64,000 bases of DNA from Miscanthus floridulus (taxonomy: Eukaryota > Streptophyta > Magnoliopsida > Poales > Poaceae). This document shows, in pieces, positions 44,543 to 54,862 of this stretch. The notes beneath the pieces are model-generated. The model was given only the letters and a program-made list of their open reading frames with translations, had not been told where the DNA came from and ran no database searches. Both the position numbers and the translations under genes were made by a program. The DNA lies in contig NC_089591.1 in NCBI RefSeq assembly GCF_019320115.1, positions 22,236,502-22,300,501 on the forward strand, read 5' to 3'. Position 1 is the first letter of the stretch. Each line of letters opens with the position of its first letter.

Positions 44543-46334
44543 TGTTTACACCAAAATTTGGTAAGCTTATCCTAGAAAGGAAGAGATCGGCCAATGATGT
44601 CAAAAGCAAGAAAGTTTCCTAATTAAGGGATATTTATGAGCCGGCTAGGAAATATTATTTAATAAATTTGATAGAGACATGATGTCTAGGTGCCTATCAG
44701 GATAAAAGAAATAAGGACACGTATCAAACAAGAAAGCTTTATCAGCAAGGATTCTGCATAAGGGAAATTAGAGTCCATGTATCTTGATATTTCTTTTTGT
44801 TATCTAGTCGTGTTCGTTTAGGACTCTTATCAGCCCAGGGTATAAATATAAAACTCCGGCTATTATATCAAAACACACAATCAATTAAATACAAGTTACT
44901 TTTTTTGGCTCCGACCACCCCTTAGGAGTAGGAGTAGAGTAGATCTTGGCGAGCTCTTCAGCAAGTATGGCTGCATCGATCCGGTCGACCTCCACTGCTT
45001 GTTGTAAGTACCGTCATGGCTTATACCTCTGTTCGTACGGCTATATCGATCTGGTCGACCTCCACTGCGACTCAGGTATAAGTTAGTTATCGATTCTTAC
45101 CTAGTTCAAGTACGGCTGCATCGATCCGATCGACCCCCACTTCATGAACTAGATCAATGTCAAGTTATCAGCTCTACCTTAGAATGGCAGTCTTTAGTAG
45201 ATTCATTAAGTTACCGATATTGCTTATTGCTTTTATTATTTATCTAAATTACAGCAATATCACTCTGCCCGATTGGGATTGATCTAGATCGGCCTTATAT
45301 AATGTTTAGCCCATCGTTTGTTAATCTAAAACTGATCTAATCTGTGCATTAAACGATGAGTTATGTTTTATCGGCTGTTTTACATCAATCTTGACCATGC
45401 ATAGTGTGCGGTTAGAGCATGTTGCATCTTGAGTAGATTTATTGGCTAGGGAAAACCGTTCCATGGCCCGTTGTCATGGCCTATGTGATTCAACCTCACA
45501 CCCCACTATTAGCACCATAGAGTGGGGATCGTTATTCGATAGATCTATTCCTGATAAGACATGACTTTAACTGTGCGTTATGCCTGAATCGGCTGTTTTA
45601 GCCGATATCAAGTGCTTTCACGAATAGTTCTCATCACGAGATCATTGAAGTAGAGATAGGTTGAAAGATATGTTAGCCCCATGATCTTATTATTGTATTA
45701 TGGCTAGCATGATTTAGCCTCATGTCCCACTGATATTAGTAATGAGTTAGGGTCATTGAGTCTATTGTTATTTCTACGGCCTGCATGATTCTACCTCATG
45801 CCCCACTAGTCATAGCGATAGATGAGATCTAACATGTTTATTAGATTTATCTTTATTAAATGGTTAAATGGTGTTGAATTGTTTCTTTATATAAAAGGGG
45901 TTTGGTTGCTTGTAATCATTGGCTCAGCATAAACCAATCATTGTTGATATCTTATTGCCATTGATTAATATCTACTCAAATAATGACATTTATCTTAAAT
46001 GATATCGATTTTTCTTATACAACCCAATGAGCTTTAACCAATTTATTCTCATGAATATGCTAGAATCGACTGTTTAGTCGATCTCCTTTCATATCGGCTC
46101 TCAAAGCTGCACATTCGGAACTAACTGGCAACACCAGCAAGTTTTCACCCTTAATTACTGATAAACTTTCTCTCCTTGTCAATTACAATGTCAAATTGAC
46201 TAGCATGTCTCGGGAGGAGTGCATAGGATCAACCATCCCTGCGTTGAAGCTAGGCGGATCTACAGCTCCATCGAGCAGATACTTCCGGCTTGCTGCGTGT
46301 GTCCTCGGCATGGGACGAAAATTTTGTGTCGACA
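44543..46334 (+). repeat. Copy B 5' LTR (1792 bp)
   Basis: TG..CA ends, TATA-like TATAAATATA at 44841, and six 33-nt modules at 44964-44996, 45034-45066, 45109-45141, 45475-45507, 45699-45731 and 45775-45807. Confidence 0.92.
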
Positions 46335-46367
46335 CACATTTCTGGCATGCCCGGTGGGACCCCACAA
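46335..46367 (+). promoter_or_regulatory. Copy B candidate primer-binding site
   Basis: Directly after the LTR is CACATTTCTGGCATGCCCGG, with TGGCATGCCCGGTGGGACC as the likely tRNA-complementary stretch. It is not the tRNA-Met site used by the Tekay and SIRE elements here. I cannot name the tRNA with confidence. Confidence 0.55.
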
Positions 46368-46370
46368 TCG

Positions 46371-48960
46371 TCATGGTGGTTCACAACAATAACGATATCC
46401 TTATGGTACATTATGAAGATCTACCTAATGGAGATAAATGTGTTATTAGCAAAGCTATAGAAGAATTTTAGAACAAGTGTTTATTGTCCTACTCCAAAAC
46501 ACGTGACAACATAATTGTTTAGAAACATCCACTACTAAGAGTTCTATTGCACGGGCAGACAGATATAGCTGAAGCTAAAGACAGGTGTTTCTTTATGGAA
46601 GTTGAAGACAAATCTATTCGTGATGCCATATCAAGCCATAATGAAGCTTTCTTGGACACATTCCACAATGCCATGAAAGAAGCGATTCATGGGTTTCCAG
46701 TTGGTCAAGTTGGGCTGGCTTATTACAACATTCAAGATCCATCAACCCAAGGGACTAATCAAGTCAGTACCAGCCATCAAAAAGCAGCACTAGCTAGTAA
46801 TGATGATCTCCAGGCAGTTCAGGGTTCATCTGAACAAGCTCAAGGTACTACTACGAATCAGATACAATATAATTTTGGACCGTTAGTACAGCATGTGCAA
46901 TAGCCGGCGGGGCAAGGTCAGAACCAGGTGATTAATTTTAGGCACATTAGGCCACATACCGTCGTTGGCTAAAAAAAATAGCACCATCAATTCAAAGGAT
47001 CTATAGAGATATAGATCCTCATATCTATAATTAGAGACTTTAAGCAGCAAACCAACAAAGGACCCAGCAGATAGAGATTCCACAAGGGTATCACTATAGC
47101 ACAGATCATAATACCCTTCACATGATTCCGAATCCAGGGTATTAAGGCACATGGGATTTCAATCCATAGATGGGTCAGCAGATGTAGAGAAATCCAAATT
47201 CACATGCTAATGAGTTGTTGCTAAAGGTGACTGAGATGATGTAGAATCAGTTCGATCTGAAGCCAAAAGGGCTGGCCTTTTTGTATAAATGCCCATACCT
47301 AAAATGGTATGATTTGGTCGCTCTTCCTGCAAATTATAGACTTCCAGAGTTTGCTAAGTTCACTAGCCAAGATAGTACAAGCACAATAGAACATGTTAGT
47401 CAGTATCTTACACAATTGGGCGAGGCATCGATTGAGGAGGCCTATCGAGTTCGCTTCTTCTCCTTGTCCCTGTCAAGGCTAGCCTTCACTTGGTTTTCAT
47501 CATTGCCAGTCATTCATCGCCAATTGGGCTAACCTAGAGAAGAAGTCTCATACATATTTTTACACTAGGACTAGAAAAAAGAAGATAATTGATCTAACAA
47601 CTATAAGGCAGAAGACTAATGAATCAGGCATTGAGTTTCTTTAGAGGTTTCGAGAGACTAGGAACTTATGCTTCTCATTAAACTTGGCTGACGATCAGCT
47701 AGCTACTTTAGCTATTCAAGGAATACTGCCAATGTGGAAAGAAAAACTGCTGGGACAAGAATTTGACAACTTGGGTCAATTGGCTCAATGAGTGGTAGCA
47801 CTTAATAGCCAATTCCTAAATATGCGTAGAGATACCCGATTTCAGAAGAGTACCATAGTGGCCAAAGCTTACAATCCATACTCAGTTGATGACGGCTATG
47901 AAGATGAAGAGGAAGAGGTTACTGCAGCTGAACAAAATTGGGGCAAGAAGATAGTAATGGTACCAAATCCTTGAGGAAGAGGAGTCAAGGAGAGCTATGA
48001 CTTTGATGTCACAAAATCAGACAAGCTCTTCGACTTCTTGCTTGAGTAGGGGCAGATCAAGTTGCCCAACAATCATGTTATGTTGCCCCCTGATCAGTTG
48101 AAGAATAAGAAATTCTATAAGTTCCATAACGCTACTTCTTATTCCACAAATGAATGCAAAATTTTCAGGCAGCATATACAGAGGGCTATTCAGCAAGGAA
48201 GTCTCAAATTTGATACGCCTTGGAAAATAAAAGTGGATGACAATCCTTTCCCAGGAGATCAAAACATGGTTGATGCTAGGCTGCTCAAAGGAAAGACTAA
48301 GGTCCTAACATCAACCAAATCAAGAGAAGCTAGAATAGTCAATCCCAAGATGCAAATATCGGCCGATGAATACAAAGAAATTAAAAGATGTCGCGATAAG
48401 CAAAAGAGCCGGTATGAGCAGGGAGAAACGTCAAAAGCAGGGGCAACAAAGCCGCGGGTTACATCTTGAATCCTGTTGAATAAGTGGCAGCAGTAGAAGG
48501 AAAAGGATTATCAGTGTTGGTTAGAGGATCAAGAATACCAGCGTCAACTAGAAAAAGAGAGGTATGAAAGGACACAAGTCGAAACACATTAGAATTGTTC
48601 TTTCTTTAGGCATTGCTGGAATAAAGGTTTGAAGTTGCCAACCAGACATGACTGTCCAAAATGCAGCAATCAATATTAAGAGTTTAGGCAATCTCAAACC
48701 AACTGTCGATCTATCCATGCTCATGATGCATATCATCATAATAACCTGGTTCGGCGCTTAAAAATGGAAGTGTTCATAATCGGCTGAGAAAAAGAGTTGT
48801 TGATCAAGACTGGGCTAATTATGAAGAAGAGGGCAACGAGAGAGAATATGTTTGGTAGGAAGGCCAATGGTGCCTAGGAGGTTTGACAAGAAGTCAGGAG
48901 AGAAGGGTGCAACACATACGGAATGGAGAGTTGGAATAGGCTTAGGCATCCGGTAAACCT
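46371..48960 (+). pseudogene. Copy B gag
   Basis: Reading starts near MVVHNNNDILMVHYEDLPNG and continues with HNAMKEAIHGFPVGQVGLAY, then a glutamine-rich segment. The capsid part reads LPANYRLPEFAKFTSQDSTS and VRFFSLSLSRLAFTWFSSLP, typical of gypsy Gag (retrotrans_gag fold). After LADDQLATLAIQGILPMWKE comes an acidic linker and RIVNPKMQISADEYKEIKRC. Near 48590 is the Cys motif (NCSFFRHCWNKG .. LPTRHDCPKC), spacing CX5CX12CX2C, its leading His-Trp now His-stop. Many stops (TAG most often) break the frame. At about 46960-47270 the match is poor and nothing clear is encoded. Confidence 0.82.
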
Positions 48961-49694
48961 CAAGTATGGCGTACTAAACAAACAGCTGATAAAAAGCAAC
49001 CATCAGCTAATATTCAAATGGCTTTTCTATTGCCATCAGAGTTCAGAGCTCTGGTAGATCAAGAAGTTTATTTGGATTTCGATGAGTCGAAGTATGAGGA
49101 GATGGTTGCCAAGTTAACGGTTATGCAGCAAGCAATATTTGATAAACTAGTCAAGCATTGGCACCAAAAGGCTTTATATATAAAAGGTTTGGTTGATGGG
49201 AAGCCGATGAACAAAATATTGGTGGATGGAGGTGCTTCTGTTAATCTCATGCCTTACACCACTTTTCATAAACTTGGCAAAGGACTAGGAGATCTGATGG
49301 AGACTAACATGATGCTTAAGGATTTTGGTGGTAATGCGTCTAGGACCCGGGGGCAATAAACGTCGAACTAACAATCAAGAGTAAGACTCTGCTCACCACA
49401 TTCTTTGTCATTGATGGAAAAGAGTTGTACAGTTTGCTCCTTGGTCATGATTGGATTCATGCAAACTATTGTGTACCATCGTCCATGCATCAGTGTTTCA
49501 TTCAATGGCATGGAGATGATGTCGAACTGGTTCGCGTTGATGAGTCTGTGAGCATCGCAACAGCCAATCTAGTCTTTTGGGAACTAGGAGATTTCGAATG
49601 CTTTTCTAGCAAGTTATGGGAAGGAGGCTTCATTAAAATCAGTAATAAAAGCCAACAGTCGATGCAAGCAATCGGCTCTGAGAGTTTGTTTTAG
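48961..49694 (+). pseudogene. Copy B aspartic protease
   Basis: The frame from 49018 reads MAFLLPSEFRALVDQEVYLD, then the active site ILVDGGASVNLMPYTTF. After a frameshift at about 49355 it continues with the C-terminal half, YSLLLGHDWIHANYCVPSSM, ending SESLF at a TAG at 49692. The catalytic Asp and the usual hydrophobic end are intact, so this is the better of the two family members. No RT signature follows. Confidence 0.88.
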
Positions 49695-51963
49695 TAAATA
49701 GTCACGGCTCCACATTGGCCATTGCATTAAGGAAGAATAAGCATTGGTCCTAGAGATAGGCTTAGGCCAACATATGTGAATGTTAAGTCAAATCATAAGT
49801 GCTATTCAGAGTTGATAGATCTATTATAGGAAGTTTTGTTTCGCTTAATGAGATGCTTGGCCTGGATCGATCAATCGTTTAACCTTCGGTCTGAAAAGTT
49901 GTGGTGCAACCTATCAATAGCAATCAACAAAACATATTTGAAGGAATATTACCCTAACATTTGATCAACACTTGATAGCCAATTCGTTTAGTCATCGACT
50001 CTAATAGTCAATACCAGGACGATATTGCCTTTAGTTCAAAAATAAGCCTGAAGATGTGAAAAAACTGATACAATACGAATCGCCTATAGAGCAAAAACAA
50101 AAATAAAGATAGTCATGACAACAACAAGGGCATCTACACATGATGATGTACCTACAGCGCGCTCAGCAGCCAATGCAGGAAGCCTCTTGGCTAGCCCTAA
50201 CCTTTGTTGCATTTTGTGGCTTCGGCAAGCAAATTTTTCACAGTGCTCTTTCTATGTTCTCAACTTGATCTGATTGTGGTACTTCTGAAATTGACAACTG
50301 CCTTATTAAAAGTCAGAAGCAGTAAAATGAAAGATTGCTCGCAATCGGCTCAGAATTGGAAGATCAAGACATCAAGCCGGTAGAGCCCTCTATGTAGTGC
50401 ATGCAAGTCAAATTTCCATGCATATATATAAATGATGTACATGGGCACAAAAAGGATGAATCAGATCTTGAAAGTACGCGTGGTCATGCCATATCATATG
50501 TTTGATTGGGAATGCAGAGATCATAAGGCCAACGAAGTCTAGCTGATATATGCATACTAGGAGAAAGTCCGAGCAAAGGCATTCATCGGTTCAAAGCGGA
50601 GGTCCGCATATTCTTTATTTCTTGCTTTTCCTGTCACTTATGAACAATCTATCATAGGGAAAACATGCTATCTAAGTAGTTGATGAATGAGATATGGTAT
50701 GATGAAAGAAACCTTGCTTCTTTTTGCAAAGTACTTGGGAAATTTTCTTACAAAAATTCAAAATCAATAGCATGTCTCCGCAATGATGTTGAATTTCCTA
50801 CCAGAGCCATATATTAGTCTCATTAAAAATCTTTCACATGAGCTACTTGCTATTTGTTGAGTTTTGTCAAGTCTTGTTGACCCTTGTTGAGAGATTTACC
50901 ATGCTCCTAAGATCAAAATCACGTACACACCACATATATGTTCTGCTTCTATACTGGAAGTACGCAAAAATATGTTTTTCATCCACCTCAAAATGTTCTG
51001 CTCCTACACTAGGAGAAGAAAAAAATATGTTTGCAAGGTTTTATCAGAATAAATGCTCCAAGTTCTTGATAATATTTCTCTCAAAATTTGTTGTAAAAGA
51101 GACATGGGTTATGCAAAATATAAAAGATGGACACAAAAGAGGTCCAAAGTAAAAAGGAGAAAAAGGAAAGAAATGAGAAAAGATAGCCCGTGTTCTCACA
51201 AAAATATTCCATAAGAGAGAAATATATTTCAAAGAGCATAGTAGAATTAGGTTAGCCACCAAATATTCCACACACATGCACATCTTGATCTAAGAGTATG
51301 ACATTTCTCTCCTTGGATTCGGGATTTGACCTTACAATATATGCAAGGTAAGTACGCTACATATTTTATCCCTACCTAAAACTCCACATAAGCTGTTTAG
51401 AAGTAGGATAAGAAGAGGCAAAACAATGCTTTGACAAGGAACTATACACATTGAGCGATCTGACAGAATTATTTGAGGGGCAAAGCAATGTTTTAATTTG
51501 AAAATTTTTCAAAAACCCAAGTTTTCTGAGCAGGGGCAGCAAGGATGACTGGATTCTAATCCATTCCATTCCTCAACCACCCAAGATGGTATGGTAGACA
51601 CTTCAAAGTTCACATGTGTAGGTGAGGCTTGGAATAAGGTAATATCGCTACCAGTAAATTCCTCGGCTCCTTGGAAGGAGACTATCGGCTAGAATACCTA
51701 AACTTTTATGCAGCATATTTCCGTACTGACGGTTAACTTGTATTGCTATGATCGAACTCAGGAGGGCCAGCCCCTAATCAGCTAAAGTAGATGAACGGAG
51801 ATGCAGAGAAAGATTAATTTTGAAGTTATCAAGATAAAAAAGAAGATGGAGACGTTGCAGTTTTCAGTGATTGCGATCAAATGTCATCGGCTAGGAAAAA
51901 GAAGACCATAGGATCAAAATAGATCGAAGCATGAAAACTCATACTTCGAACTAGGGGGGCCTG
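49695..51963 (+). other. Copy B non-coding 3' internal region and polypurine tract
   Basis: Mostly AT-rich with no supported coding sequence on either strand. The first roughly 350 bp match copy A after its protease, and then similarity stops; copy A has the antisense PMD gene in this place. A short imperfect tandem repeat lies at about 50937-51030. CTAGGGGGGCCTG at 51951-51963 is the polypurine tract before the 3' LTR. Confidence 0.6.
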
Positions 51964-53759
51964 TGTTTACACCAAAATTTGGTAAGCTTATCCTGAAAAG
52001 GAAGAGATCGGCCGATGATGTCAAAAGCAAGAAAGTTTCCTAATTAAGGGATATTTATGAGCCAGCTAGGAAATATTATTTAATAAATTTGATAGAGACA
52101 TGATGTCTAGGTGCATATCAGGATAAAAGAAATAAGGACACATATCAAACAAGAAAGCTTTATCAGCAAGGATTCTGCATAAGGGAAATTAGAGTCCATG
52201 TATCTTGATATTTCTTTTTGTTATCTAGTCGTGTTCATTTAGGACTCTTATTAGCTCAGGGTATAAATATAAACCCCTGGCTATTGTATCAAAACAAACA
52301 ATCAATCAAATACAAGTTACTTACTTTTTTCAACTCCGGCCACCCCTTAGGAGTAGGAGTAGAGTAGATCTCGGTGAGTTCTTCAGCAAGTACGGCCGCA
52401 TCGATCCGGTCGACCTCCACTACTTGTTGTAAGTACCATCATGGCTTATACCTCTGTTCGTATGGCTGCATCGATCCGGTCGACCTCCACTGTGACTCTG
52501 GTATAAGTTAGTTATCGATTCTTGCCTAGTTCAAGTACGGCTACATCGATCCGATCGACCCCCACTTCATGAACTAGATCAAGGTCAAGTTATCGACTCT
52601 ACCTTAGAATGGCAGTCTTTGGTAGATTTATTAAGTTACCAATATTGCTTATTGCTTTCATTATTTATCTAAATTACAGCAATATCACTCTGCCCGATTG
52701 GGATTGATCTAGATCGGCCTTATATATTGTTTAGCCCATAGTTTGTTAATCTAAAACTAATCTAATCTATGCATTAAATGATGAGTTACATTTTATAGGT
52801 TGTTTTACATCAATCTTGATCGTGCATAGCGTGTGGTTAGAGCATGTTGCGTCTTGAGTAGATTTATTGGCTAGCGAAAACCGTTCCATGGCCCGTTATC
52901 ATGGCCTGTGTGATTCTGTCTCACACCCCACTATTAGCACCATGGAGTGGGGATCGTTATTTGGTAGATCTATTCCCGATAAGGCATGACTTTAACTATG
53001 CGTTATGCCTGAATCGTCTATTTTAGCCGATATCGAGTGCTTTCACGAATAGTTCGCATCACGAGACCGTTGAAGTAGAGATAGGTTGAAAGATGTGTTA
53101 GCCCCATGATCTTATTATTGTATTATGGCCTGCATGATTCTGCCTCATGCCCCACTGATATTAGCAATGAGTTAGGGTCGTTGAGTCTATTGTTATTTCT
53201 ACGGCCTGCATGATTCTGCCTCATTCCCCACTGGTCATAGCGATAGATGAGATCTAACATGTTCATTAGATTTATCTTTATTAAATAGTTAAATGGTGTT
53301 GAATTAGTTTCTTTATATAAAACGGGTTCGATTGCTTGTAATCATTGGCTCAGCATAAACCAATCATTGTTAACATCTTATTGCCATTGATTAATATCTA
53401 CTCAAATAATGACATTTATCTTGAATGATAACCGATTCTTCTTATGCAACCCAATGAGCTTTAACCGATTTATTCTCATGAATATGCTAGAATCGACTGT
53501 TTAGTCGATCTCCTTTCATATCAGTCTCAAAGCCACACATTCGAGACTATCTAGCAACATCGGCAAGTTCTGACCTTGATTACTGATAAGCTTTCTCTCC
53601 TTGTCAATTACAGCGTCAAATTGACTGGCACATCTTGGGAGGAGTGCGCAGGATCAACCATCCCTATGCTGAAGCTAGGTGGATCTACAACTCCATCGAG
53701 CAGATCCATCTAGCTTGCTGCATGTGTCCTCGGCACGGGACGAAAATTCTGTGTCGACA
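51964..53759 (+). repeat. Copy B 3' LTR (1796 bp)
   Basis: Matches 44543-46334 with scattered substitutions; TATA-like element at 52262; six 33-nt modules between about 52387 and 53233; ends GTGTCGACA. Confidence 0.92.
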
Positions 53760-54445
53760 CTAGGATAGCTACATCAGTTGTATGCAAGAGCTCCAAAGAG
53801 CATAGGCTGCATAGCATAGGATGCTGAGAACATGTGCATAGGCACAAGAGGGCAGTTAGAGCAGCTTAGAATGAGATAGGAAATTATATGACAGCCTTAG
53901 AAGCTCATCGGGGGTAGTTTGTCCATGCTATTGCTAAGAGGGATGCAACCATAGCAGAGGTTCAGGGGATCCATATGGAGAGAGACGAGGCTATTCATCT
54001 TGCTCAGACTAGGGAGGCAGCTAGAATTCAGGCAGTGTTTTAGGCTACTAGGCAGGCAATGGAGTTTGATCATAGAGAGTAGGAACTTATACGCCAGGTT
54101 GAGGAGCTTCAGCTGGATGTTCATCGTCTGAACAACATGGTGAACCCAATTCTTCCTCTAGATGCACCAACAGTGGAAGAAGATCCTAATGTGTTGATTA
54201 CTAAGGACGATGGCATGGAGGTGGACACCGAGTCCGAGCCTCAAGATGAGGAAATTGAGATGTTTGAGGATGACCATGGTGATGGTGTGTCCGACATCGA
54301 CAGCGATCACCCCAAGGAGTTTTTCACATGGACAAAAAAATGCAGCTTCAATCTATCAGGATACAATCAGCTACCTCATGCAGTCAGAGCAGGAGATCCC
54401 ATTGATAGGTACCCAAATAGGCCTGGTTTTGTCCACCATGCCTAA
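53760..54445 (+). pseudogene. Leader ORF, C-terminal part (continues from 44542)
   Basis: After the CTAGG duplicate the frame resumes as a charged coiled coil: SYISCMQELQRA, then HAIAKRDATIAEVQGIHMER, DEAIHLAQTREAARIQAV and IRQVEELQLDVHRLNNMV. The acidic tail follows: TVEEDPNVLITKDDGMEVD, EIEMFEDDHGDGVSDIDSDH. Most interrupting stops are TAG standing where a Gln would fit the heptad (before AA, HRM, AQEG, FVHA, ATRQ, ELIRQ). The tail GVSDIDSDH recurs in the Tekay-1 leader at about 5010-5050. No known enzyme motif. Grass Tekay-like elements often carry such an extra ORF before gag; that is recalled, not searched. Confidence 0.65.
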
Positions 54446-54862
54446 GGGAGGCATCGTTCATTGGTTGGGTGCTCGACCTAGCACTTCTTCTATAGATCCA
54501 TCTCATCTAGTCGGCATGATAGAGCTCCTACCCTACCAAGATGGCAGCATTCTTCCAGTCGACGATGACCACGATTCTATGGAGGTTTTGGACAACGTGA
54601 CGACTGTGGAATCTAGGAATCACTTGGCTCCAAGACATTCTAGGGAAGTCTTTATGCCTAGTCACCCACCTAAAATCTCTATGCCTCGAGCACTAGATAT
54701 CTAGGATGGAGAAGAAACCTTGTCTAGCATCTCCCCTAACACCCGGCCCTAGCCAGAGAAACTAGTGAACTAGAAGGTAGCTAGGGAAACAAAGAACAAA
54801 GCATGACAGACTCATCAGTAACCATGCCCAACACCACAGGGAAGAGTGGGAATGATACTAGC
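54446..54862 (+). other. Unassigned 0.4 kb between leader ORF and third LTR
   Basis: An open frame continues to 54704 (HLVGMIELLPYQDGSILPVD and MEVLDNVTTVESRNHLAP) but I recognise no family. Its proline and charge pattern would fit leader or early gag of a gypsy element. The last 150 bp show nothing. Confidence 0.3.

Larger units (their letters stand above)
44543..53759 (+). mobile_element. Copy B: complete gag-protease LTR retrotransposon lacking RT/IN
   Basis: The element is 9217 bp with LTRs of 1792 and 1796 bp, both TGTTTACACC..GTCGACA, and target duplication CTAGG. Internal 46335-51963 encodes gag and protease on the plus strand, then 2.3 kb of non-coding sequence and a G-rich polypurine tract. 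No RT, RNase H or integrase remnant is seen in any frame. In a 160-bp LTR sample I count five differences, more than in Tekay-2. It is the same gag-protease family as copy A, but the U3 and the sequence after protease differ. Confidence 0.92.

Noticed and set aside
50838..51152. 104-codon open frame in copy B
   Set aside because: AT-rich, no motif, absent from copy A and not linked to any conserved feature.
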